Source: Chloroflexota bacterium (lineage in GTDB: Bacteria; Chloroflexota; Limnocylindria; Limnocylindrales; CSP1-4). Taken from it: a stretch of 15,139 nt of DNA. The notes beneath the pieces are model-generated. The model saw only the letters and a list, made by a program, of their open reading frames with translations, was not told where the DNA came from and did no database searches. Shown here piece by piece: positions 6,910 to 14,371 of the stretch (position 1 is its first letter; each line of letters begins with the position of its first letter). Position numbers and translations under genes: made by a program. The DNA lies in NCBI GenBank assembly GCA_029858845.1, contig JAOUEG010000020.1, positions 1 through 15,139 on the forward strand, written 5' to 3'.

Positions 6910-7004
6910 CTCGTGTCCTCTCATGCCGTTCGCAGGTGCTGGCCCGGCCGGTGGGCCCGGGCGGCGCCCCGGCGTCACTCGCCGGAGCGGACGGATTGTG
7001 GCAC

Positions 7005-7053
7005 GCAGCGCCTCGAGGCGCTGCAGATCGCGACGTCGCCGACGGCGACGTTG
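7005..7053 (-). terminator. Two adjacent hairpins between upp and the DUF2252 gene
   Basis: Bases 7044-7053 pair with 7031-7040 (CAACGTCGCC/GGCGACGTCG, 10 bp with one G-U, 3-nt loop). Next in the direction of transcription, 7005-7024 is a perfect 20-bp palindrome, GCAGCGCC-TCGA-GGCGCTGC, able to form an 8-bp stem. They begin about 30 nt after the upp stop. No T-run follows, so this is a weak or factor-assisted terminator candidate; the palindrome could also be an operator. Confidence 0.45.
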
Positions 7054-7083
7054 TCACTGGCTCCGCCAAGCGCGGCGGGCGGC

Positions 7084-7731
7084 TCAGTCCGAGTGGCCGG
7101 TCCCGAACTGGCGATCTCCAGCGTCCCCGAGGCCGGGCATGATGTAGCCCCGCGCGTTCAGGCCGCGGTCGAGCGCGGCACACAGGATCTCGACGTCCGG
7201 GTGGGCGGCCTGAACGGCGGCGACGCCCTCCGGGGCGGCGATCAGGTTGACGAGCTTGATCCGCACGGCACCCCAGCGCTTGAGGACGTCGATCGCCGCG
7301 GTCGCGCTGCCGCCGGTGGCGAGCATCGGATCGAGGATCAGGCAGAGGTCCACGGTCGCCGAGTCCGGGAGCTTGTTGTAGTACTCGACCGGACGAAGCG
7401 TGCGCTCGTCGCGGAATAGGCCCAGGTGCCAGACCTGGGCTGTCGGCATGAGCTCCAGCATCGCGTCCACCATGCCGAGGCCGGCGCGGAGGATAGGAAT
7501 CAGGCCGATGCGCTCGCCGAGCTCGCTCGCCTCCATCGACTCCATCGGGGTCGTGATCGAGCGGGGCCGGACCCGGGCGTCGGCCAGCGCCTCATAGCCC
7601 AGGAGCCAGCTCAGCTCCCGAACGACCTCGCGGAACTTCTTCGGCTCGGTGTCCTCGTCGCGCAGGATGGCCAGCTTGTGGAGGACGGCAGGGTGGCTCG
7701 AGACGTGGAACCTGGCGTTCGGATTCGTCAC
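7084..7731 (-). CDS. upp: Uracil phosphoribosyltransferase
   Basis: The 215-residue enzyme converts uracil and PRPP to UMP and pyrophosphate in pyrimidine salvage. The N-terminus HVSSHPAVLHKLAILRD is the usual UPRTase start. The PRPP-binding motif DPMLATGGSA is at 134-143, and the C-terminal uracil-binding segment RGYIMPGLGDAGDRQFGT at 194-211. Length fits bacterial Upp (about 208-216). The start is the GTG at 7731, giving MTNPNARFHV; an ATG nearby (7739) is out of frame. No Shine-Dalgarno is present, but TAGCAT ends 6 nt before the GTG, so the mRNA may be leaderless. It stands between two hairpin regions and is probably its own transcription unit. All key residues seen are intact. Confidence 0.98.
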   Translation of the reverse strand: MTNPNARFHVSSHPAVLHKLAILRDEDTEPKKFREVVRELSWLLGYEALADARVRPRSITTPMESMEASELGERIGLIPILRAGLGMVDAMLELMPTAQVWHLGLFRDERTLRPVEYYNKLPDSATVDLCLILDPMLATGGSATAAIDVLKRWGAVRIKLVNLIAAPEGVAAVQAAHPDVEILCAALDRGLNARGYIMPGLGDAGDRQFGTGHSD

Positions 7732-7737
7732 GCCGCC

Positions 7738-7743
7738 ATGCTA
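7738..7743 (-). promoter_or_regulatory. -10 element TAGCAT for upp, likely leaderless
   Basis: Minus-strand TAGCAT, then GGCGGC (6 nt), then GTG at 7731. The hexamer stands out in a stretch otherwise almost wholly G and C. There is no TTGACA-like box. It is identical to the element before the lipid kinase gene. Confidence 0.55.
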
Positions 7744-7785
7744 GCGCGCCGGGGCCCGGCCGGGGCGGCCGGGACGACGCAGCAA

Positions 7786-7814
7786 GACGGCCGGCCCGAG
7801 CCGGGCCGGCCGTC
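7786..7814 (-). terminator. Strong hairpin after the transport cluster
   Basis: GACGGCCGGCCC at 7786-7797 and GGGCCGGCCGTC at 7803-7814 form a perfect 12-bp, almost all G-C stem with a 5-nt loop. It lies about 50 nt past the stop of the binding-protein gene and before the upp promoter. The downstream side (TTGCTGCGTCGTC) has few Ts, so it is an atypical intrinsic terminator or an mRNA 3'-end stabiliser. Confidence 0.65.
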
Positions 7815-7864
7815 CGTGAGGTTCGCGGCGGGGACCACCGCGATGTGGGGCGGAGCTGACGGGC

Positions 7865-9034
7865 TCAGTTGCCGCCCGGCGTGACCTCCACCACGCCCTT
7901 GGTGAACGCCGCGCCATTGACGTCCAGGTCACCGAGCTGCGCCAGGGCCGCTTCGGCGAGGTCCGTTCGGTAGGCGTCGGAGGGCGGCGCCTCCGTGATG
8001 ATCCCGGCGCCCAGCGAGACGTCGACGGTCTGCTGCCAGAGCGCAGGATCCATCAGGCCGATGCCGCCGGGGGACGGCCAGATCAGTGGGTTGACCTCGT
8101 TCATCATCCAGGCCTGGTGGCCGGCGCCCAGGGTGGACCCGGCATTGACCGTGTACTGGATGCAGTCGTCGGGGTTATCCCGGCAGTAGATCCAGCCCTG
8201 GAACGACGCCTTCAGGAAGTTGGTGGCGATCTCCTCGTTGCCGGGTTCCGCCAGCCACGAGGCCCGGGCGAAGAGGGCGTCCTGGAGCATCGCCGTGCCG
8301 ACGTCGTTGTAGTTGATGACGTTGAGATCGGTCGGCTGGTAGAGGTCGCCCGTCTCCGGGTTGACGGCCTCGAGGACCTGGGCGTACTCGTTGTAGATCA
8401 TCGCCTCGGCCACATCGATCTGCTTGCTGAGCAGCAGGGTCATGTCGAACGGCTGGATGACCTTCTCGTAGTCGGTCCCGGCCTCAAGATTGGACTTCTT
8501 GGCCCCGGCCGTGACCTCGAACTCATTGCCGAAATCCCACACGCCGACCTTCTTGCCCGCGAAGTCGGCCGGGCTCGTGATGTTCGATTCCTTCCACGAT
8601 ACGGACAGGGTGCCCGAGCGCTGGAAGATCTGAGCGATGTTGACGAGATCGGAGGCCGGGCTGCCGATGCGAGCCTCGAGCACCTTGGGGACCCAGCTGA
8701 TGGTGAATTCCGGCCCGTTCGCCGCCGAGCCGGCGGCCTGCGGGATGACATCCGGTCCGCCAGGGACGAACTCAAGGTCGATCCCGGCGGCCGTGTAGTA
8801 GCCCTGCTCGGCGGCCGCGAAGTAGCCGGCGAACTGGGCCTGCGGGACCCACTGGAGCTGCAGCCGGACCTTGGCGGCCGCCGGGGCCTCGGACGCGGGT
8901 GCCTCGCTGGCCGGGGCCTCGGACGCCGGCGGCTCGCTGGCCGCCGGCGCCTCGCTGGCGCCGCCGTCGGAACAGGCGGCGAACAGGAAGCTGGCACTCG
9001 CGGCCAGCGCCAGAACGGTTCTGGTCTTGCGCAT
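7865..9034 (-). CDS. ABC transporter solute-binding lipoprotein, NMT1/THI5 (SsuA/ThiY-like) family
   Basis: The 389-residue precursor has a lipoprotein signal peptide, MRKTRTVLALAASASFLFAAC, with the acylated Cys at 21. A Ser-Glu-Ala-Pro linker covers about 26-54. The mature domain begins VRLQLQWVPQAQFAGYFAAA, then EQGYYTAAGIDLEFVPGGPDV, the opening typical of NMT1/THI5-like binding proteins (pyrimidine precursors, riboflavin, taurine, sulfonates). KKVGVWDFGNEFEV at 161-174 is the hinge region. Two cysteines (284, 291) may pair. It should sit outside the membrane and deliver substrate to the two permeases encoded upstream. Substrate cannot be assigned: it looks closer to ThiY/RibY than to SsuA at the N-terminus, but no thiamin or riboflavin gene or riboswitch is present. 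Start ATG 9034 has GGAGGAGG upstream; it is the last gene of the cluster. Confidence 0.93.
   Translation of the reverse strand: MRKTRTVLALAASASFLFAACSDGGASEAPAASEPPASEAPASEAPASEAPAAAKVRLQLQWVPQAQFAGYFAAAEQGYYTAAGIDLEFVPGGPDVIPQAAGSAANGPEFTISWVPKVLEARIGSPASDLVNIAQIFQRSGTLSVSWKESNITSPADFAGKKVGVWDFGNEFEVTAGAKKSNLEAGTDYEKVIQPFDMTLLLSKQIDVAEAMIYNEYAQVLEAVNPETGDLYQPTDLNVINYNDVGTAMLQDALFARASWLAEPGNEEIATNFLKASFQGWIYCRDNPDDCIQYTVNAGSTLGAGHQAWMMNEVNPLIWPSPGGIGLMDPALWQQTVDVSLGAGIITEAPPSDAYRTDLAEAALAQLGDLDVNGAAFTKGVVEVTPGGN
8873..8959. repeat. Imperfect tandem repeats encoding the ASEAP linker
   Basis: Repeated GCCTCGCTGGCC and GCCTCGGACGCC-type units on the plus strand correspond to ASEAP/ASEPP repeats just after the lipidated cysteine of the binding protein. 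Such linkers tether the binding domain away from the membrane, and the number of units is likely variable between strains. Confidence 0.8.
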
Positions 9035-9122
9035 CTCGGGTTTCTCCTCCTCCAGATCGCTTGACGATTCGGCCGCCCGCTGTCGGGTCGGCCACCTCCT
9101 GCCGGGTCCTCCTATGGTGCGA

Positions 9123-9989
9123 TCACGGTTCAACGGTCCGGACACTCGCGTGCCACGGGATCACGACGCGCTCGATGGCCGCGATGGCGAGGTATAGCAC
9201 GATGCCGGTCACGGCGCCAACGATGATGGCCGCCCAGGTCACGTCGAACCGAAGCGCGCTGGCGCTCTGGACGATCACGCGGCCCAGGACCTCGCTCGAG
9301 CCGCCGAAGTACTCGCCCACGATGGCCCCGATCAGGCTGAGCGTCGTTCCGACCTTGAGTGCCGTGAAGAAATACGGCAACGCGTTCGGGACGCGGACGT
9401 TCCACAGGACGGCCGTATCCGATGCCGCATACGAGCGCATGAGTTCGATCGCGGCCGGTTCCACCTGCGTCAGGCCACGCGTCACGTTGACCACCACCGG
9501 GAAGAACACCAGGACCGCCACGATCATCATCTTGGACAGCGGGTTCAGGACCCCGAACCAGTTGTTCATCAATGGCGCGAAGGCGATGATCGGCACCGCG
9601 CTGGCCCCGATCGCCAGCGGCAGCAGCAGTTCGCGCGCCGTCACGAAGCGGGCGGTCAGTCCGGCCACGACGACCCCCGCCGTGGTGCCGATCACGAGCC
9701 CTCCCAGCGCCTCCATGAGCGTGGCCGCTGCCGACTTCCCGATCGGCCACCGGCCCTCCGCCCAGTTGTCGATCAGGGCGGCGGTGATCGCGCTCGGTGC
9801 CGGCAGTGGGAACCCCTGGGTATCCACGGACTGGACCGCGAGCTCCCACAGGGCGATCGTCCCGACGAAGACGAGCAGCGCCGGCAGGTACCAGCGCACA
9901 CGCCGTCTCCAGCGCGCCGCACTCGTCGGTCGCGTCGCCGGCCCGAGCGTGGGAGGGGAGGCGCGTCGGACCGGAGCGGCGGCCGTCAA
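9123..9989 (-). CDS. ABC transporter permease, NitT/TauT (SsuC/TauC-like) family, second of two
   Basis: This 288-residue inner-membrane permease has about six helices: one near 33-51 (YLPALLVFVGTIALWELAV), then a block from about 87 onward. The cytoplasmic EAA-type loop is ELMRSYAASDTAVLWNVRVPNALPYFFTALK, around 183-213, where the ATPase docks. PLPAPSAITAAL after the first helix is typical of SsuC/TauC proteins. The start is a TTG at 9989 whose last base pairs it with the ATPase stop as a 4-nt TTGA overlap, a usual sign of translational coupling. It shares ELMRSYA and the following LPY-FTALK pattern with the other permease of the cluster, so the two are paralogues and may form a heterodimeric pore. 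Confidence 0.93.
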   Translation of the reverse strand: MTAAAPVRRASPPTLGPATRPTSAARWRRRVRWYLPALLVFVGTIALWELAVQSVDTQGFPLPAPSAITAALIDNWAEGRWPIGKSAAATLMEALGGLVIGTTAGVVVAGLTARFVTARELLLPLAIGASAVPIIAFAPLMNNWFGVLNPLSKMMIVAVLVFFPVVVNVTRGLTQVEPAAIELMRSYAASDTAVLWNVRVPNALPYFFTALKVGTTLSLIGAIVGEYFGGSSEVLGRVIVQSASALRFDVTWAAIIVGAVTGIVLYLAIAAIERVVIPWHASVRTVEP

Positions 9990-10850
9990 CCGATCCCGCC
10001 TTCGGCGGCCGTCCGATCCACGGATGCGACCCTTCCTTCGATCTCCCCGGCCTGCAGGTCCTCCCCTTCCCCGCCCCGCCGCAGGGCCTCCCGGACCGCG
10101 GTGACGAGCTGGAAGTAGCGCGGCTCCTCGCGGGTCGCGACCCCGCGTGGTCGTGGCAGGTCGACGTCGATGATGTCGGTGACGCGGCCGGGCCGAGCAC
10201 TCATCACGATGACGCGCGACGAGAGGAAGACCGCCTCCGGGATCGAGTGGGTGACGAAGACGACCGTCGTGCCGGTCGCCTCCCAGATCCTCAGGACCTC
10301 CTGGTTCATCCGCTCGCGCGTCATCTCATCCAGCGCCCCGAACGGCTCGTCCATGAGCAGGATGGATGGCTCGAAGGCGAGCGCGCGAGCGATCGCCACG
10401 CGCTGCTATGCCGCCGGACAGCTGATAGGGGTGGTGCCGGAGGAAGTCGCCGAGCTCGACCAGGTCCAGCATCTCCTTGGCGCGAGCGGTCCGCCGAGCA
10501 CTGTCGTAGCCCATCAGCTCCAGGGGCAACTTGACGTTGTCCTCGACGGTCCGCCAGTCGAACAGGACCGGCGCCTGGAACACCATCCCGTAGTCGCGAT
10601 CCCCGCGCGCCTGCTCCGCCGTCTTGCCGTTCACCTCGACGGTGCCCTGCGTCGGTGCGATCAGGTCGCCGATCACGCGCAGGAGGGTGGACTTCCCGCA
10701 ACCCGACGGCCCGATCAGCGACACGAACTCGCCGCGGGCGATGTCCAGATCGATCCCGGACAGCGCGGTCGTCCCTTCGACTCCGTCCCGGGTGAACGTC
10801 TTGTCGACCCCGGCGATCCGCACGACGGTGTCCGTGGTGGGGCTGGTCAT
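9986..10850 (-). pseudogene. ABC transporter ATP-binding protein (NitT/TauT family), frameshifted
   Basis: Two overlapping frames together make a complete importer ATPase. The first runs from ATG 10850: Walker A GPSGCGKST at 47-55, Q-loop FQAPVLFDW (Gln92), signature LSGG at 144-147. It then loses frame and ends at 10326. The second frame carries RVAIARALAFEP, Walker B SILLMDEPFGALDE and the H-loop FVTHSIPEA, and stops at 9986. At 10407-10409 the minus strand reads GGCGGCATAGCAGCGC, where GGCGGCATGCAGCAGCGC would encode the family consensus LSGGMQQR, so loss of GC from ATGCAG explains it. Restored, the protein would be 288 residues. A GAGGAG lies 10 nt before the ATG. Every other motif is intact, so this is either a sequence error or a very recent mutation; as written, the product lacks Walker B and the H-loop. 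Confidence 0.9.
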
Positions 10851-10875
10851 CGTCGGCTGGCTCCTCGCTGGTCCA

Positions 10876-11835
10876 TCAGCTGCCGGCTGCGTCCGGTCGC
10901 CCACGGAGGGTGACCATCTCGGCGATCCGGATGACGGTGAAGAAGATGATCCCCACGAGCGCCGAGACGAGGATGGATCCCCACAGCTTCTCGGGGCCCG
11001 TGATGTAGTACTGGTTGAAGTTGATGATGGCGCGGCCGAGACCATCGGGGACCCCACCGGGACCCTCGCCGATGATGGCGCCCACGATGGACGCCGTGGC
11101 CGCGATCTTCAGCGCCGTGAACAGGTAGGGCAGTGATGCCGGGAAGCGCACCTTCCGGTACGTCGCCCAGCGCGTGGACGCATACGAGCGCATCAGCTCC
11201 AGGGCGCGTGGATCCGGTGAGCGCAGGCCGCGGATCATCGCCACGGTGACCGGGAAGAAGGTCAGGTAGGTGGCGATGATCACGACACTCGCCACGCTCG
11301 GCCCGAAGGCGTACACGATCATCGGCGCGAGGGCGACGATCGGGATCGTCTGGCTGGCGACGACGTACGGGACGAAGGCCCGCTCGAGCAACCGTGAGTG
11401 GACGAAGATCGTGGCGAGGGTCAGGCCGAGGAGGCCGCCGACGACGAAACCGATCGCCGCCTCACGCCAGGTGTAGAAGGCGGCGCCACCCAGGTACTGG
11501 AGCAGCGATTCCTCGGAGCCGCGCTGCACGGGCTGGCCGAGCACGGCCAGGATGTTGAACCAGTGGGGCAGGTTCAGATCGTTCGCGAACGCCCAGCGGA
11601 ACGGCGGATCGTGGAACAGGTCCTGGCCGGTCCCGAAGACATTCTCGAACCGCCACGGCACGCCGCCGAACCACTTGACCGCCTCCCACAGGACCAGGAC
11701 CGCGACGACGAACAGGACGAAGGTGAGTGTCCGGCGGAGCGGGCTGTGGACGACGCCGGCCGACCGCGCGGCGACCGTGCCCGGACCGGAAGGCCGGGTG
11801 AGTCGCGGCAGCAGGCCGATCGGGCCGGCGGTCAT
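10876..11835 (-). CDS. ABC transporter permease, NitT/TauT family, first of two (long periplasmic insert)
   Basis: The 319-residue membrane protein has helix 1 near 35-53 (TLTFVLFVVAVLVLWEAVKW) and a later bundle of about five helices. The coupling loop is ELMRSYASTRWATYRKVRFPASLPYLFTALK at about 213-243. Between helix 1 and the bundle lies a long soluble stretch, about 55-122 (FGGVPWRFENVFGTGQDL, FRWAFANDLNLPHWFN, RGSEESLLQYLGG), longer than in the partner permease and rich in aromatic residues. This may contact the binding protein or line the entry. Start ATG 11835; it follows the aminotransferase by 30 bp and precedes the ATPase by 25 bp, so it belongs to the same operon. Substrate is not deducible. 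Confidence 0.93.
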   Translation of the reverse strand: MTAGPIGLLPRLTRPSGPGTVAARSAGVVHSPLRRTLTFVLFVVAVLVLWEAVKWFGGVPWRFENVFGTGQDLFHDPPFRWAFANDLNLPHWFNILAVLGQPVQRGSEESLLQYLGGAAFYTWREAAIGFVVGGLLGLTLATIFVHSRLLERAFVPYVVASQTIPIVALAPMIVYAFGPSVASVVIIATYLTFFPVTVAMIRGLRSPDPRALELMRSYASTRWATYRKVRFPASLPYLFTALKIAATASIVGAIIGEGPGGVPDGLGRAIINFNQYYITGPEKLWGSILVSALVGIIFFTVIRIAEMVTLRGRPDAAGS

Positions 11836-11865
11836 CCGATACGGAACCTCATGGTCTGCACCGGG

Positions 11866-13203
11866 CTAGCCGGTCACGGCCCGGTCGGCGATCTCCAGGG
11901 CGCCGTCGATGATGTCGAATCCGTGGGCCAGCTCCTCTTCGGTGATGCAGAGCGGCGGGTTCGTGTGGATGGAGTTGTTGGCGATCATGGTGTACAGACC
12001 ATGGTCGCGCAGGTACCGGCCGACGGCCTTCATCTCGTCCGATGAACCATTGAACGGGGTCATCGGCGTCCACGGATCGCGTGAGCGCACCAGGTCCAGG
12101 ATCCCGAACAGCCCGAGGTTGCGGCGGGCGCCCACGGACGGATGGTTCGCCGCGAGGCGCTCGTGGTGCTGGCGCATCCGCTCCCCGAGTCGGGCGGCGT
12201 TCTCGATGAGACCGTCCTCCTCGTAGACCCGGATGGTGGCCAGCGCGGCCGCCAGCGAGATCGGGTGGGACGAGTACGTCAGGCCCCCGTAGAACATGTG
12301 CTCGTCGAAGAACTCGGCGATGTGCTGCCGCATGGCGACGGCGCCCAGGGGCAGATACGAGGAGGTGAGCCCTTTGGCCATGGTCATGAGGTCCGGAACG
12401 ACGTCCCAGTGGTCCACCGCGAACCAGCGCCCGGTCCTCCCGAAGCCGGCCATCACCTCATCGCAGACCATCAGGATGCCGTAGCGGTCGCACAGTTCGC
12501 GCACCCCGGCGAGGTAGCCGTCGGGCGGGATGAGGATGCCGTTGGTCCCGACGATCGTCTCCAGGAACACGGCGGCGATCGTGTTCGGACCCTCGTAGCG
12601 GATGACGTCCTCGAGCCCCTGGAGCGACTCCTCCACGGGGCGCGGCTCCGCCTCTCCCCAGCGATGCGTGTCCGGGTAGCGGACCACGCCGACCAGTCCC
12701 GGCTCGTTGGCCCAGCGGCGCGGATCGCCGGTGAGGGTCATCGCGCCGAAGGTCGCACCGTGATAGGCGCGATAGCGCGCCAGGACCTTGTGACGGCCGG
12801 TGAAGTGGCGAGCGAGCTTGATGGCGTTCTCGATGGCCTCGGCGCCACCGAGCGTGAAGAAGACCTTGTCAAGGTCGCCCGGCATGATCTCGGCGAGCTT
12901 CTGGCCCAATCGGGCCCTGACCTCGGTCGCGAACGCCGGCTGCACGTACTGGAGCCGGGCCGCCTGCTCGGTGATGGCGTCGATGACCCGCTGATCGCCG
13001 TGTCCGATGTTCACCGACATCAGCTGGCTGTTGAAATCCAGGATCCGCCCGCCGTCGGGCGTGTAGAGCCAGACGCCCTCGGCGCGATCGATGGCGATGG
13101 GGTCCAGTGCACCCTGCACCGACCACGAGAAGAAGGTGTGTTCGCGACTCAGGGCGACGATCTCGTCGCTGGTCATCGCTGCGGCGGCCGTATCGGTCCC
13201 CAT
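11866..13203 (-). CDS. Class III PLP-dependent aminotransferase
   Basis: This 445-residue cytosolic enzyme of the omega-aminotransferase group moves an amino group to a keto acid using PLP. Motifs: FFSWSVQGALDPIAIDRAEG at 24-43, VNIGHGD, FFTLGGAEAIENAIKLAR at 115-132 (PLP phosphate), YRAYHGATFGA at 144-154, CDEVMAGFGRTGRW at 247-260 (Asp248 for the pyridine N) and MAKGLTSSYLPLGAV with the Schiff-base Lys277. Relatives are usually labelled aspartate aminotransferase family or taurine-pyruvate aminotransferase; the true amine donor is unknown. GAGGAGG four bases before the ATG at 13203 fixes the start. It opens the transport operon, which suggests the imported compound or its breakdown product is an amine. 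Confidence 0.94.
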   Translation of the reverse strand: MGTDTAAAAMTSDEIVALSREHTFFSWSVQGALDPIAIDRAEGVWLYTPDGGRILDFNSQLMSVNIGHGDQRVIDAITEQAARLQYVQPAFATEVRARLGQKLAEIMPGDLDKVFFTLGGAEAIENAIKLARHFTGRHKVLARYRAYHGATFGAMTLTGDPRRWANEPGLVGVVRYPDTHRWGEAEPRPVEESLQGLEDVIRYEGPNTIAAVFLETIVGTNGILIPPDGYLAGVRELCDRYGILMVCDEVMAGFGRTGRWFAVDHWDVVPDLMTMAKGLTSSYLPLGAVAMRQHIAEFFDEHMFYGGLTYSSHPISLAAALATIRVYEEDGLIENAARLGERMRQHHERLAANHPSVGARRNLGLFGILDLVRSRDPWTPMTPFNGSSDEMKAVGRYLRDHGLYTMIANNSIHTNPPLCITEEELAHGFDIIDGALEIADRAVTG

Positions 13204-13302
13204 GGTGCCTCCTCTTCGCGTCCGTGGACGCGCGTCGTCCGATTACAGCACATCCGTGATGGCCGTACCGGTCGTTTCACGTCCGCGGCGCGTCCCCGTC
13301 GT

Positions 13303-14268
13303 TCACGTCGGGGGCACCAGCACCGTCAACGCCCCCGGCAGGACCGACGCCTCCAGCCAGCTCGGCGGGTGGACGTCACCGTCCGTCTCGATGGGCTGCG
13401 CGGGGTCCGCCTCCACGCGGACACGCCGCACGGCACGGCGGATGACCGCCCCTTCCTGTTCCCCGGTTCGCAACAGGGCATCGGCGGCGCCTCGGAGGCC
13501 GGCGAACAAGCCGCGGCCGCCGATCACCAGCAAGTCCAGCAGCCCATCCGTCGGATCGAGTGGCTGGCGGGCACCGAGCCGACCCGGGATCAGGTCCCCG
13601 CAATTCGCGACGAGAACGAGGAGGCCCACGATGTCGATCTCGGCCTCGTCGGCCTGGATCCGGAACCGCGCCGGCTCGAGCCGCGCCGCCTCACGAAGCG
13701 CGGCCCCGACGTACGCACCGAACCGGAGGCGCCGCTTCCATTCGCGCTCGGCGGCGGTCATGATCTTCGCATCGAAGCCCATCCCGCAGGCCACCGTGAA
13801 CGGACGCTCGTGGACTGCACTGTCGGTGGGTGCGGATGCGGGGCCGGAGCTGACTGGGACAGAGGCCCAGCGAGCCATGCCGAGATCGATCCGGCGCGGA
13901 ACGCCGCCATGGATCGCCGCAATGGCGCCTCGGAGGCCGCGGATACGCATCGCGCCGGCCAGCACGTTGCCTGTGCCGCCAGGGATGATCGCGAGCGGGA
14001 TCCCCGTCCCGCCGACGGTCTCCGCCACCTCGCGGACCGTCCCATCGCCACCCGCAACCACGATCAGGGGCCGGCCGGCAGCGTTGGCGAGTGCTTCGCG
14101 AGCGCCGTCGCGGGTCTCGGGCGCCCAGTCGGGGCCTCGCCCGAACCGATCCACCAGCACCCGATCCAATTCGTGCAGAACGGTTGCCCGGCGCTTCGGG
14201 TCGGCCAGGTGTGATGCCGTCGGATTGACGATGACGAGCGGCGGTCGTTGAGCGTCGAGCGTGTCCAC
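13303..14268 (-). CDS. Diacylglycerol kinase / lipid kinase family protein (YegS/BmrU-like)
   Basis: The 321-residue protein starts RPPLVIVNPTAS at 8-19. It has the nucleotide-binding GGDGTVREVAE at 73-83 and IIPGGTGNVLAGA at 94-106, then CGMGFDAKIM at 161-170 and DGLLDLLVIG at 241-250, with IETDGDV near 293-299 in the C-terminal lobe. These are the landmarks of the DAGK catalytic domain and its beta-sandwich partner. Members phosphorylate diacylglycerol or related lipids at the inner membrane face; the lipid here is unknown. Start GTG 14268 is supported by TAGCAT 7 nt upstream. It transcribes away from the NlpC/P60 gene and is 99 bp upstream of the aminotransferase, which has its own strong ribosome binding site. 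Confidence 0.94.
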   Translation of the reverse strand: MDTLDAQRPPLVIVNPTASHLADPKRRATVLHELDRVLVDRFGRGPDWAPETRDGAREALANAAGRPLIVVAGGDGTVREVAETVGGTGIPLAIIPGGTGNVLAGAMRIRGLRGAIAAIHGGVPRRIDLGMARWASVPVSSGPASAPTDSAVHERPFTVACGMGFDAKIMTAAEREWKRRLRFGAYVGAALREAARLEPARFRIQADEAEIDIVGLLVLVANCGDLIPGRLGARQPLDPTDGLLDLLVIGGRGLFAGLRGAADALLRTGEQEGAVIRRAVRRVRVEADPAQPIETDGDVHPPSWLEASVLPGALTVLVPPT

Positions 14269-14275
14269 GGGTCGG

Positions 14276-14281
14276 ATGCTA
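14276..14281 (-). promoter_or_regulatory. -10 element TAGCAT for the lipid kinase gene, likely leaderless
   Basis: Minus-strand TAGCAT, then CCGACCC (7 nt), then GTG at 14268. No Shine-Dalgarno and no clear -35. It supports the GTG as the start codon. Confidence 0.55.
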
Positions 14282-14365
14282 CCTGCCCGTTCTGTCTGCC
14301 GCGACGGGCGTCCTGGCAGGCTGGCTCGCCCCGGGTCGCCGCCGGCACGATTCGGGGTCCTGGCC

Positions 14366-14371
14366 TACACT
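14366..14371 (+). promoter_or_regulatory. -10 element TACACT for the NlpC/P60 gene
   Basis: TACACT is the only good TANNNT hexamer I see on the plus strand of the divergent gap. No TTGACA-like -35 is visible 16-18 nt upstream. Transcription would begin near 14379 and give a leader of about 225 nt. Confidence 0.4.

Noticed and set aside
9986..10399. A separate 137-residue ATPase gene starting at GTG 10399
   Set aside because: It starts in the middle of the QQRVAIARALA helix and lacks Walker A and the signature motif; that GTG is simply the Val codon of the restored full-length frame.
10400..10415. Programmed ribosomal frameshifting in the ATPase
   Set aside because: No slippery heptamer or stimulating structure is seen at the junction, and in the second frame the codon just before CAG is a TAG stop. 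A 2-bp loss restores the exact consensus and is simpler.
13204..13302. TPP or FMN riboswitch upstream of the transport operon
   Set aside because: The 99-bp gap lacks the CTGAGA/ACCTGATC core of the TPP element and the FMN-box blocks; it shows only a strong ribosome binding site and a weak TGTAAT.
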